A DNA stretch of 64,000 nucleotides from Polaromonas sp. (GTDB taxonomy: Bacteria > Pseudomonadota > Gammaproteobacteria > Burkholderiales > Burkholderiaceae_C), in NCBI RefSeq assembly GCF_016185115.1, contig NZ_JACPOF010000004.1, positions 1 through 64,000 of the forward strand, read 5' to 3'. Below are positions 44,829 to 52,717 of the stretch, one piece after another; the stretch's first letter is position 1; the number at the start of each line of letters is the position of its first letter. The notes beneath the pieces are model-generated. The model ran no database searches and had not been told where the DNA came from. It saw only the letters and a program-made list of their open reading frames with translations. The translations under genes were made by a program, and so were the position numbers.

Positions 44829-46333
44829 AACGTCCTGGCGTCAGGCTGACGGGTATCGCAGGGCTGATGGCCATGGCCTTTGCGCCCTGCGGATTTTCGG
44901 TACACGCACAAACCCCGGTGGATGCGGCCATTCCATTGCGCATGGACACCTCGCTAAACCTGCTCACGCGTGCACCTTCAATCGTTTTGCCAGGTACGTC
45001 CGCGGCCACCAGTCCGGGGGCGGGGCAGGGTGATCCTCTTCCCCTGTCCATCAACATACAGGAGCCCGGCAGTACCTCCTGCCGCGACCTGAGCCCTGCA
45101 ATGCTCAAGCGCCTGACCTTGATGGACACGGTGCAGTATGTGATGTGCAAGACGCCGCTGTATAACCAGGCCGTCCTGCTTGTTGATGAGCAGCAGGCAG
45201 GCGTGGACCTGGCAAGGTCCGCTTACAGGCCTCGCATGTCGGCCAACGCAGAGCTGGCGACCAACCGTATTCCCCTGAGCAACAGCGGCTCGGGCTCCCT
45301 GAGTGCAAGTGGCACCGGGTCGCTGGGTGTCTCGTGGGTGCTTTTTGACTCTGGGGTACGTGACGCCAATCTTGAACAGTCGCGCCAGACATTGAGTTCA
45401 GCCAGGGCGGCACAGCAAAATGCTGCCCTGAACGCCATCAACGAAGCCTTGCGGCTTTATGTGGAGGCCGCCGCAGCGCTGTCCCGGCTGGAAGCGCTAA
45501 GGGAGACCGAGGCGGTGGCACGCCAGAGTGTGCAGGTTGCGCAGGCCAAGTACGATGCCCAGGTGGCATCCCTGTCCGAGAAGCTTCAAACCCAGACTGC
45601 ACTCGCACAGGCCGTACTTGACCGCGTGCGCGGCGAGGGCGTCTGGGAAACGGCCCGCGGTGCGCTGGCTGTGGGTATGGGTTTTCCGGTTGCTGTCGAC
45701 CTTGAACTGGCTCCACTTTCTGAAGCCTTTCCGGCAGGTGGCGGCAGGCGATTTGATGCGGCCTGGATGGAGAGCACCAGGCTCGACCACCCCCGCCTGC
45801 GAGGCGCCAGGGCAGATGTACTTGCGCTGAAGTCCCGGCTGGATTCTGTCCGCGCGGAAGACGGTGTGAGTGTTTCTCTGGCGCTTGGCGCTGGCAGTAC
45901 CAGGGATTTCAGCGTTCGAAATGGACGCGCTGACAACAGCGTGAGCGGATCGGTGGTGGCCAGTATTCCCCTGTTCAACAAGGTGGAGCAGCAGGCCAGG
46001 GAGGGACAAATCCTGGCCCAGATTGGCAGCCGCGAAGAGGCGATTATTCAGGCAGAACGGGAGGTCGAGTCCGAACTCTGGCGAAACATCAAACTGCTGG
46101 AAACAGAAGGCCAGAATCTGGAAGCCGCCACAGTGCTGCTGTCATCGGCAAACCAGAGCTACCGTATTACCCTTGGGCGCTACAAGGCGGGTGTAGGTTC
46201 GATTCTTGAGTTGATTGCAACCCAGGTCGCCCTGGCCGGCGCACGCTCACAGCTTGCGCAAGCGCGCATTTCGCAAGCCCAGGCAAGGCTCAGGCTGGAG
46301 GTCGCCGCAGGGCGAATCGTGCTGAGCAAATAA
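44825..46333 (+). CDS. TolC-family outer-membrane channel
   Basis: A 502-residue outer-membrane efflux protein with a signal peptide (LMAMAFAPCGFSVHAQ). Two repeats of long helices and strands are evident: YRPRMSANAELATN, a coiled helix rich in Ala/Gln around 190-260, and a second set ending YKAGVGSILELIATQVALAGARSQLAQARI. It is coupled to the ABC gene (overlap GTGA) and is followed at once by a bidirectional terminator. It completes the adaptor-ABC-channel set. Confidence 0.93.
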   Translation: MKRPGVRLTGIAGLMAMAFAPCGFSVHAQTPVDAAIPLRMDTSLNLLTRAPSIVLPGTSAATSPGAGQGDPLPLSINIQEPGSTSCRDLSPAMLKRLTLMDTVQYVMCKTPLYNQAVLLVDEQQAGVDLARSAYRPRMSANAELATNRIPLSNSGSGSLSASGTGSLGVSWVLFDSGVRDANLEQSRQTLSSARAAQQNAALNAINEALRLYVEAAAALSRLEALRETEAVARQSVQVAQAKYDAQVASLSEKLQTQTALAQAVLDRVRGEGVWETARGALAVGMGFPVAVDLELAPLSEAFPAGGGRRFDAAWMESTRLDHPRLRGARADVLALKSRLDSVRAEDGVSVSLALGAGSTRDFSVRNGRADNSVSGSVVASIPLFNKVEQQAREGQILAQIGSREEAIIQAEREVESELWRNIKLLETEGQNLEAATVLLSSANQSYRITLGRYKAGVGSILELIATQVALAGARSQLAQARISQAQARLRLEVAAGRIVLSK

Positions 46334-46358
46334 AAAAGCCCCTGACTCAGGGGCTTTT
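46334..46358. terminator. Bidirectional terminator between the TolC gene and the leader-peptide gene
   Basis: AAAAGCCCCTGA (46334-46345) and TCAGGGGCTTTT (46347-46358) form a perfect 12-bp stem with a single-base centre, so the loop opens partly. A-rich and T-rich flanks on both sides let it stop both the plus-strand secretion operon and the minus-strand peptide gene (stop at 46364). Confidence 0.85.
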
Positions 46359-46363
46359 AAAAA

Positions 46364-46576
46364 TCAGAGTGTGCCGGTATCGACGGGTGGCGGAGGTGGT
46401 GGCGTCACAGTGCCGCCGTCTTCGCTGCTGCTATTGCTGCTGTTGCTGCTATTGCTGCGACCACCGCAAGCCCCACGGCCTGGCTTCTTGGGCGATGCTG
46501 CTTTATGGGACCTTGCCTTTGGCTTGCCGCAACCGCCGGCTACCAATTCCATTTCTTCAAGAGTAAGAATTCGCAT
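46364..46576 (-). CDS. Double-glycine leader peptide, candidate substrate of the C39 exporter
   Basis: A 70-codon gene convergent with the secretion operon. The first 15 residues, MRILTLEEMELVAGG, match double-glycine leaders (hydrophobic and acidic spacing, Gly14-Gly15). The predicted 55-residue core starts at Cys16, has a second Cys37, eight Lys/Arg between 18 and 40, an Asn-Ser-Ser repeat at 41-51, six prolines at 59-64 and ends DTGTL. AAAGGA lies just before the ATG. The lone small gene beside a C39 transporter with intact triad is most simply its cargo. It could be a microcin, a signalling peptide or a RiPP precursor; no known core family is recognised. Confidence 0.8.
   Translation of the reverse strand: MRILTLEEMELVAGGCGKPKARSHKAASPKKPGRGACGGRSNSSNSSNSSSEDGGTVTPPPPPPVDTGTL
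46424..46456 (-). repeat. Tandem 9-bp units coding Asn-Ser-Ser in the peptide core
   Basis: Codons 41-51 of the peptide gene are built from near-identical 9-bp units (AGC AAT AGC, AGC AAC AGC, AGC AAT AGC, then AGC AGC). Each unit adds three residues, so unit number could change without a frameshift. It separates the cationic two-cysteine part from the acidic/proline tail. Confidence 0.65.
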
Positions 46577-46936
46577 GATGCTTCCTTTATTTTTACTTCA
46601 GTAACTGTGGCGGGCCCGATTTTTTGGGTCCAATTACGTTTGGTTTCAAGATAATGGATCTCTCTGATCAAACGACAATTGAATTGTAAGTCGTAAATTG
46701 ATTTTGATGCAATTAGTTACAAGTCAAATATTTCACATTTTTGACTCTATTTTCACGTGTCTTGGGGCGGCAAGGGGCAATTTGGCTGATGTCCCACCTG
46801 ATAAGCGCATCCTCGATTTGCTGTTTGCGTAATTTGTTACAGGCAAATGGGGGTGTATTTGGCGGGCGTGGATGCGATTCAACTGGTTACAAGTAAATTG
46901 TTTCCGAGTTTGACCCAATTACATCCCGCCGGATCG
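46577..46936. promoter_or_regulatory. AT-rich control region upstream of the leader-peptide gene
   Basis: This 360-bp gap is much more AT-rich than its surroundings and has no convincing gene. Three same-orientation copies of a GTTACA motif occur: GTTACAAGTCAAAT (46716-46729), GTTACAGGCAAAT (46836-46848) and GTTACAAGTAAAT (46886-46898). A possible minus-strand promoter is TTGCAT (46712-46707) and TACAAT (46688-46683) with an 18-bp spacer; the first motif lies directly upstream of it, where an OmpR-type activator could bind. The promoter is a weak call; the repeats are plain. Confidence 0.5.
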
Positions 46937-47881
46937 TTAAAGGCCCAACTGTGCGGTGTCCACTTCGTAAGTCAGGGTGATCTGCTTTCTCGTGCGAACG
47001 GTGTTAAATGCCCTGGTCAGTGCCGGATTGGCGTAGTCGCGGAGCAGTGGCGGCCGGCTGGCTGTGAAGTAGACCGCCGCGTTGTGATACACCTCCTGCG
47101 ATCCGGCCAATCCCACTTCCTCCCAGTGGCCGCAGACCTGAATGAGGCACGGTGCATGGGTGATGCCCAGTTTTCTCAGGGCTATGGCGCGGTGATATCC
47201 GTTGTTCAGAACCATGCGTGGCCCGAACCGCACGACATTTAATACATTTGTCGTAAACCCGACGCTGAGCGCCAGCACAGCCTGGACATGGCCGCCGACC
47301 GTGTGACCCTTGATATCAGCAGGTTTGACGAGTTTTGCCCCCAGAAAACGTGCATCGTGGGTATCCGAGCTAAACACATACCGGCCGTTTTCCTCAAGCG
47401 CAACGCCAAAAGCCGATGGATCGGGCGTGAGAGGCAGGCAAAGTTCGGCCAGGGCCGTTTCTGACAGCGGCGTTTTGAGCGAACGGGTCATTTTCTGGAC
47501 ACTGGATTGTGTGATGTGCTGCTGGCTGACGATCAGCTTGTCGAGTTCCACCATCCCGAATGAGACCGGGACTGCCGGAAAGCACGCCTGGAAGTGCGGG
47601 AGCCTGGTCAGCTTGTCGACATGCGCCTGAAGCTTGCGCGAGAGCGGTTTGACCTCGGGTTTGTCCGCTATTCCAGCCTCGGAAACCTGCAGGCCGGCAA
47701 ATACGCCAGCCGCTTTTCGCCACATGTCAACCAGTGTGCCCTCGTCAATGTCCCGTCCATCAACGGCCTTTTTGCGGACAAATTCGATGAAGTCGGGCAA
47801 ACGGGTGACCCCCAGGAGGCACAGCTCCTGGTCAACTGTTATTCGAGATGTGCTGGTTTTGCGGCCGGATTTTGATGTCAT
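46937..47881 (-). CDS. Protein of unknown function with ParB-like motif, next to the peptide locus
   Basis: A 314-residue protein from the ATG at 47881; an in-frame TTG at 47905 adds eight residues. I do not recognise the family as a whole. The C-terminal third contains MVLNNGYHRAIALRKLGI, like the DGxHRxxAxxxxG motif of ParB/sulfiredoxin-fold domains. The N-terminal half is helical and charged. There is no signal or membrane segment. It lies 44 bp after the RisS-like kinase gene on the same strand, so probably in that operon, and 360 bp upstream of the leader-peptide gene. It may be a DNA-binding or modifying partner of the peptide system. Confidence 0.6.
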   Translation of the reverse strand: MTSKSGRKTSTSRITVDQELCLLGVTRLPDFIEFVRKKAVDGRDIDEGTLVDMWRKAAGVFAGLQVSEAGIADKPEVKPLSRKLQAHVDKLTRLPHFQACFPAVPVSFGMVELDKLIVSQQHITQSSVQKMTRSLKTPLSETALAELCLPLTPDPSAFGVALEENGRYVFSSDTHDARFLGAKLVKPADIKGHTVGGHVQAVLALSVGFTTNVLNVVRFGPRMVLNNGYHRAIALRKLGITHAPCLIQVCGHWEEVGLAGSQEVYHNAAVYFTASRPPLLRDYANPALTRAFNTVRTRKQITLTYEVDTAQLGL

Positions 47882-47925
47882 GCCTGATTTTAGAGAGCGA
47901 TTCAACCCGGCATTGACTCATGCAC

Positions 47926-49302
47926 TCAGCACCTGCGCAACTTGATGTGCGCAGCCAGCCCGCCCGAGGCGGTGTTGGCCAGTCCAAAGATGCCGCCCAT
48001 ACGCTGAATCGTCTTGTCGACGATGGCCAGTCCGAGGCCGGCGCCTGTAGCCGCCGTCCGTGCCGCATCACCACGGAAAAACGGCCGTGTCAGTTTGGGA
48101 AGTGTTTCCGGCGATACACCCATTCCGTGATCGCGCACCTTGATCAGCACCCACTGGTCCCGGGCCCTGGCCGCGATATCGATGATCGCAATTCCGGTTT
48201 CCGGCGTTTTTCCATACCTCCGGGCATTCTCGATAAGATTGGAAATGACCCGGAGCAGTTCGATCTCGTCCGCCAGAACATTCATGTTATCAGGTATGGA
48301 GATGGTGATTTTCAGGTCTTCGTGGTCCGCAACTGCGTACGCTGCGGCCTCCACCACCGCATTGAGCGACACCGGCGCCAGTTGGGCAGGGTCGGGCCTG
48401 GCGTAATCCAGAAACTTGTCGATGATGGCGTCGAGTTGCGAGATATCTGCAGCCATGTGGGCGCGCGCATCTTCATCGGAGACGCTCATCTCGGTTTCCA
48501 GGCGCAGGCGTGCCAGGGGGGTACGCAGGTCATGTGAAATGCCGGCCAGCATGATGACCCTGTCCTGCTCTATTTTCGAAAGCTGCTCGGCCATGCGGTT
48601 GAAGCCGATGTTGACCTCGCGGATTTCACTCGTCGCCGCCTTCTCGTCGAGCAGGCTCGCATCGAAATCGCCATCACGCATGCGGCTCGCCGCGAACGAC
48701 AGCTGTTTGAGCGGCCGGTTGATCAGGCGTGCGATGAATGCAGCGCCTGCCAGCGAGAGCACGGCTGCGGTAATGAGCCATATGACCCAGGTACTGCCTC
48801 TGGACGGCCCCACCCGGGACACATCGGTCAGCAGCCAGAAGGAGTCCCGGTCTATGGTGAAGCCCACCCAGAGGCCTTTTTCGCCATTGACGCTGCTGGC
48901 CACGATGGTGCTGGGGCCAAGCCGTGTCTTGAGCTCTTCGGTGATGCGCTCGCCCAGATCATCACTTTCAAAAACCTCGAACCTGTCTTTGGGCTCGTGC
49001 ATCGTGATGCGAACACGCTCTTCGTCCGCAAGTGTCTTGATGAGGGAAACGCGCGCAATGGCATCGGAATAACGCAATGCTGCACGGCTCAGATTGACGA
49101 GCGACGCCAATTGCTGGGCACTCTGAATGGCGCGGGGTTCGGACTCAAGGGACCGGAAGGTCTGGAGCCAGGCAACTATCGACCCGAAAAGCAGCAGCGA
49201 CAGGAAAAAGAAAGTGCGCCAGAAAAGGCTGAAACCGCGCCGCGGCCGCAGTTCCAGCGGTGCGGGTGCAGTTTCGAGGGGAGCCGGGCTTGTGAAATCC
49301 AT
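47926..49302 (-). CDS. EnvZ/RisS-like sensor histidine kinase
   Basis: A 458-residue inner-membrane kinase. Two membrane helices (about 24-45 and 155-178) flank a periplasmic sensor loop. They are followed by HAMP (INRPLKQLSFAASRMRDGDFD), the phospho-accepting His in GISHDLRTPLARLRLE and the ATPase boxes NLIENARRYGK, RDHGMGVS and GAGLGLAI. The ATG at 49302 is preferred to a GTG at 49329. It pairs with the OmpR-type regulator 93 bp upstream in the same operon. The signal is unknown; EnvZ senses osmotic or acid stress. Confidence 0.92.
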   Translation of the reverse strand: MDFTSPAPLETAPAPLELRPRRGFSLFWRTFFFLSLLLFGSIVAWLQTFRSLESEPRAIQSAQQLASLVNLSRAALRYSDAIARVSLIKTLADEERVRITMHEPKDRFEVFESDDLGERITEELKTRLGPSTIVASSVNGEKGLWVGFTIDRDSFWLLTDVSRVGPSRGSTWVIWLITAAVLSLAGAAFIARLINRPLKQLSFAASRMRDGDFDASLLDEKAATSEIREVNIGFNRMAEQLSKIEQDRVIMLAGISHDLRTPLARLRLETEMSVSDEDARAHMAADISQLDAIIDKFLDYARPDPAQLAPVSLNAVVEAAAYAVADHEDLKITISIPDNMNVLADEIELLRVISNLIENARRYGKTPETGIAIIDIAARARDQWVLIKVRDHGMGVSPETLPKLTRPFFRGDAARTAATGAGLGLAIVDKTIQRMGGIFGLANTASGGLAAHIKLRRC

Positions 49303-49395
49303 GTACTTGTTGTGCGCCTTGATGTGCACACAAGTTTATGCTGAGCGTCGTCTATCGGTAAAGACTGTTTTCAATACCGGCCCGTGACAGACCCG

Positions 49396-50133
49396 TCAGT
49401 TGGTGCCGTCCGGCACAAATACATAGCCCACGCCCCAAACCGTCTGGATATAGCGGGGCACGGCAGCATCCACCTCGATCAGCTTGCGCAGCCGTGATAC
49501 CTGGACGTCCAGACTTCTGTCGAAGGGCTCGAACTCACGGCCCCGTGCCAGTTGGGCCAGCTTTTCCCGCGACAGGGGTTGTCGGGGATGGCGCACCAGC
49601 GTTTTCAGCATGGCGAACTCGCCGGTCGTGAGGGGGAGTTCTTCGCCGTTCTTGTGCAGCGTACGCAAACCCATGTCGAATGAGAACGGTCCGAAAGTGA
49701 TGACCTCCTGGTCGACCGAAGGAGCTCCTGGCACCTCGGCTGTTGGACGGCGCCTCAGAACCGCATGGATACGTGCCAGCAGTTCGCGGGGGTTGAAGGG
49801 CTTGGACAGGTAATCATCCGCACCGACCTCAAGGCCCACGATGCGATCCACGTCTTCGCTTTTGGCGGTCAGCATGATGATGGGGGTCCGGTCGTTGGCT
49901 GCGCGCAGGCGGCGGCATATCGACAACCCGTCTTCGCCCGGCATCATCAGGTCCAGCACGATCAGGTCCACGGCATCACGCAACATGATCCTGTTGAGCG
50001 CTTTGCTGTCCTCTGCAAGGATGACCTCAAACCCTTCCTGGGCGAGGTAGCGCCGGAGCAGATCGCGGATACGGGCATCATCGTCAAGGATAAGAATTTT
50101 GTCGGCGCGGGCAGTCGTTGTAGCTTGGTTCAT
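49396..50133 (-). CDS. OmpR/RisA-like response regulator
   Basis: A 245-residue regulator. The receiver domain has acidic residues in ILILDDDARIRD and the phosphorylated Asp in VDLIVLDLMMPGEDG; LTAKSEDVDRIVGLEVGADDYLSKPFNPREL is nearly the canonical OmpR text. The C-terminal winged helix binds DNA (VSRLRKLIEVDAAVPRYIQTVWGVGYVFVPDG). It is first in a minus-strand operon with the kinase and the ParB-like gene. Two GTTACA-type sites lie upstream and may serve autoregulation. Confidence 0.94.
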   Translation of the reverse strand: MNQATTTARADKILILDDDARIRDLLRRYLAQEGFEVILAEDSKALNRIMLRDAVDLIVLDLMMPGEDGLSICRRLRAANDRTPIIMLTAKSEDVDRIVGLEVGADDYLSKPFNPRELLARIHAVLRRRPTAEVPGAPSVDQEVITFGPFSFDMGLRTLHKNGEELPLTTGEFAMLKTLVRHPRQPLSREKLAQLARGREFEPFDRSLDVQVSRLRKLIEVDAAVPRYIQTVWGVGYVFVPDGTN

Positions 50134-50144
50134 GGTGATCCGGT

Positions 50145-50228
50145 AATTTGTAACATGGCCATTTTGAGGGCTGAAAACGTGTGATGTGGCATTTTTCCTT
50201 CACTTTGACACACTGTTACAAAACATGG
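50145..50228. promoter_or_regulatory. Two GTTACA-type sites upstream of the RisA-like gene
   Basis: AATTTGTAACATGG (50145-50158) and TGTTACAAAACATGG (50214-50228) occur in opposite orientation, 12 and 81 bp before the response-regulator ATG. The first shares ATTTGTAACAT with the site before the HlyD gene at 41325-41335. They are candidate operators of this two-component system. A GTTACAA also occurs before soxA (near 29915), so the short core alone is not specific. Confidence 0.4.
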
Positions 50229-50394
50229 TTAAGAACAAGCAATTTATACGGCGATCCTGACCCGCGCGTTTGTAGTCAGAATTCGCCAGTTCAAAATTTG
50301 CCGTCGGCCGCAAGGGAAAATATTGCCCTCGACCGGGACGCCCCGCATTGCAGACGGCCCGGGCCCAAATAAAAACCCTTGTGAAAGAACCCTG

Positions 50395-51102
50395 ATGCAC
50401 ACCTCAAGACTGATCGCCGGCTTTGCCTTGCTGGCCGCTACAAGCGGGCTTTTTGCCCAGACCGTTTTCCGTGAAGCGCCGCAAAATGTCGCCCAGCTTT
50501 CAGCCAGTGGTTCAGTTGAGGTGCAGCAGGATGTGCTCTCGATTTCATTGAGCACCACACGTGACGGTGCCGACGCCACAGTTGTTCAAACGCAGCTGAA
50601 ACAGGCGCTGGATGCAGCACTGGCGCAGGCAAGGCCGGCGGTGCTTCCCGGCCAGCTTGACCTGCGAACCGGCAACTTCAGCCTATACCCGCGTTATGGC
50701 AAGGACGGCAAGATCAATGGCTGGCAGGGGTCCACGGAACTGGTGCTTGAAGGCAGGGACTTTTCCCGCATCACCACCACTGCAGGGAAGATCCAGACAC
50801 TGACCCTGGGTAATGTGAGCTTCTCCTTGAGCCGTGAACAGCGTGCGAAAGTGGAGGGTGAGGCGCAGACCCAGGCCATCGAGCGTTTCAAGGCCAGGGC
50901 GCTTGATGTTGCCAGAGGCTTTGGTTTCACCAGCTACACCTTGCGTGAAGTCTCCATCAACGCCAACGACCAGGGTCCGGTTCCGCGCCCCCGGGTCATG
51001 GCCATGCAGGCCAAATCCGAAATGTCTGATTCCCCTGTTTCTGTGGAAGCCGGCAAGAGCACGGTCGTCGTCAATGTCAGCGGATCGGTTCAGATGAGAT
51101 AA
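50395..51102 (+). CDS. SIMPL-domain (DUF541) exported protein
   Basis: A 235-residue protein with a signal peptide (LIAGFALLAATSGLFAQ). The body matches SIMPL proteins: VAQLSASGSVEVQQDVLSISLSTTRDG at the start, KINGWQGSTELVLEGRDFSRI, then VSFSLSREQRAKVEGEA and a C-terminal VNVSGSVQMR. Bacterial members (BP26/YggE type) are periplasmic and linked to oxidative stress, with unclear chemistry. The ATG at 50395 begins the signal peptide. It converges with the PACE gene. Confidence 0.88.
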   Translation: MHTSRLIAGFALLAATSGLFAQTVFREAPQNVAQLSASGSVEVQQDVLSISLSTTRDGADATVVQTQLKQALDAALAQARPAVLPGQLDLRTGNFSLYPRYGKDGKINGWQGSTELVLEGRDFSRITTTAGKIQTLTLGNVSFSLSREQRAKVEGEAQTQAIERFKARALDVARGFGFTSYTLREVSINANDQGPVPRPRVMAMQAKSEMSDSPVSVEAGKSTVVVNVSGSVQMR

Positions 51103-51103
51103 G

Positions 51104-51616
51104 TCACCCGTTTGCGGGTGAGCGCTCATTTGTCGCAACGGCTTTTGACGCAGGGCAGCGCTTCAGTTGGGCCCGGGCTTTTCGTTTCCTGAGGATGGCT
51201 TCCCTCAGGTAGTCGTAGGTCCAGTTAAAGCCAAACGTGTACGGCAAAAAGAACAGCACGATCCCGATATCCAGTACAAAGGCGTGCCACAGGCTGATTG
51301 AAAGCCACCAGGCCGCCAAAGGCACGACTGCGATCAACAGGCCAATTTCAAACAGTACGGCATGCACCGCCCTTGCAAGCAGGGTGCGGCGAAAACCCAT
51401 GCGTTGCTGGGCGCGGTCAAACGCCGCATTGAAGACCATGTTCCAGGTCATGGCCATCAGGGAGATCATCAGGGTCAGCAGGCCCATGTGTGCCAGCGGG
51501 CGATCGAGGAGCCAGGCACCCAGTGGTGCGCATATGGCAATGGCGAGCACCTCGAAACCCAGAGCGTGGAAAAAGCGTTCCTTTATCGATCGGTGTGTAT
51601 TCATCGTGGGTGTCAT
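51104..51616 (-). CDS. PACE-family (AceI-like) efflux transporter
   Basis: A 170-residue inner-membrane protein with four helices in two bacterial-transmembrane-pair repeats. Family marks are SIKERFFHALGFEVLAI, SLMAMTWNMVFNAAFDRAQQ, RAVHAVLFEIGLLI and TFGFNWTYDYLRE. AceI relatives export biguanides such as chlorhexidine, and short diamines. The divergent LysR gene 75 bp away is the standard partner (AceR-like regulator). The start may also be the ATG at 51604. Confidence 0.92.
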   Translation of the reverse strand: MTPTMNTHRSIKERFFHALGFEVLAIAICAPLGAWLLDRPLAHMGLLTLMISLMAMTWNMVFNAAFDRAQQRMGFRRTLLARAVHAVLFEIGLLIAVVPLAAWWLSISLWHAFVLDIGIVLFFLPYTFGFNWTYDYLREAILRKRKARAQLKRCPASKAVATNERSPANG

Positions 51617-51663
51617 CGTCAGGTTAATGTCTGTATTTTCATCTTTATGGTCAATGGATTAAA

Positions 51664-51688
51664 ATCGATAACCATCTATAAAATCGAT
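51664..51688. promoter_or_regulatory. Paired ATCGAT sites between the PACE and LysR genes
   Basis: ATCGAT at 51664-51669 and at 51683-51688 sit 13 bp apart in the 74-bp divergent intergenic region. Spacing and position fit a LysR-type operator that covers the promoters of both genes. The second copy is 2 bp before the assumed TTG of the LysR gene. Confidence 0.4.
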
Positions 51689-51690
51689 GA

Positions 51691-52596
51691 TTGATTGAAT
51701 TCGTGCGTCATTCTCCCGAAGCCCTTTCAGCTTTCGCCGAAGCTGCCACGCTGGGTTCTTTCTCGGCCGCTGCACGCAAACTGGGCAAAAGCCAATCCAC
51801 GGTAAGTACTGCCATCGCCAACCTCGAAGTTGATCTGGGCGTGACGCTGTTTGATCGCAGCACCCGTAAGCCCGGCTTGACTCCTGAGGGGCGCGTGCTG
51901 CTGGGCCGGGTCAAAGATATCCTTGCCGCCAGTGACCGGCTTGACCTGGCTGCCAGCCAGCTGGGTGGTGAGCTGGAGGTGAAACTTGGGGTGGTCTGGT
52001 CGGACACCTACCAGTCAGACCGCTTCGAGGAAATGCTGCAAGCGTTTGACCAGCAGTTCCCGGATCTTGAATTTGAATGCCTGATTGCCGAGCACGGGGA
52101 CCTTGTATCGCTGGTGCAAACAGGCCGGGCCCAGATTGGCGTGGTGGCTGCGCAGGCGGTTTATCCGCCGGATATCGGGTCGGCGACCATTGCAGAGCAG
52201 TCTGAAATTACCTTGTTCGTCGCGACTTCCCACCCGCTGGCGAACATGACCGACATCACGCCGGACGTGCTGAATGGCTTTCGCGAGCTCAGGCTTGAGA
52301 CCTATCTTGAGCCCGAACAACAGGCCGTTTCCGCAGCCCGGAGAGCCTGGTCCGCACCCAGCTACCTGATGCTGCTGGAGATGGCGGTGTTGGGCATGGG
52401 CTGGGCCGCCATTCCGCGCTGGATGGTGACCCGGTTCGCTGCAGACAAATTGAAGGAGCTGGATGCGCGCGGCTGGCCACGCCGCGTGCCGGTAGATGCC
52501 GTCTGGTCACGGCGGAGGCCGCTGGGCCGCGCAGGCACGTGGTTGCTTCATGAAATGCTCGCCTTGCCTGGGCAGGCGCCAGGCACGCCAAAATAA
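51691..52596 (+). CDS. LysR-family regulator, divergent from the PACE gene
   Basis: A 301-residue regulator with N-terminal helix-turn-helix (SPEALSAFAEAATLGSFSAAARKLGKSQSTVSTAI) read in two parts and an effector domain ending at the C-terminus. The start is TTG at 51691, or GTG at 51703; no ATG fits the frame. The divergent position implies control of the PACE efflux gene, probably in response to its substrates. Confidence 0.88.
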   Translation: MIEFVRHSPEALSAFAEAATLGSFSAAARKLGKSQSTVSTAIANLEVDLGVTLFDRSTRKPGLTPEGRVLLGRVKDILAASDRLDLAASQLGGELEVKLGVVWSDTYQSDRFEEMLQAFDQQFPDLEFECLIAEHGDLVSLVQTGRAQIGVVAAQAVYPPDIGSATIAEQSEITLFVATSHPLANMTDITPDVLNGFRELRLETYLEPEQQAVSAARRAWSAPSYLMLLEMAVLGMGWAAIPRWMVTRFAADKLKELDARGWPRRVPVDAVWSRRRPLGRAGTWLLHEMLALPGQAPGTPK

Positions 52597-52653
52597 GCTG
52601 CGCCTATACGCGGCGCCCTTTCTCTCTGGCCTAAGTTTCTCCGGGGTAGTCGC

Positions 52654-52691
52654 ATAAAAAAACCTGCAAGCCCGTGAGGGCATGCAGGTTT
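52654..52691 (-). terminator. Rho-independent terminator of the outer-membrane barrel gene
   Basis: On the minus strand a stem AAACCTGCA/TGCAGGTTT (52660-52668 with 52683-52691) encloses GCCC/GGGC and is followed by a run of seven T. It lies 26 bp after the barrel gene's stop. It may also serve the convergent LysR gene. Confidence 0.85.
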
Positions 52692-52717
52692 GAGGTCAGG
52701 AATACTCCGGGGAAAAA

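Noticed and set aside
46371..46604. Plus-strand frame over the peptide gene coding a leucine run
   Set aside because: It is the complement of the Asn-Ser-Ser and polyproline codons, giving a Leu run by chance. It lacks a ribosome site, while the minus-strand frame has AAAGGA and a double-glycine leader.
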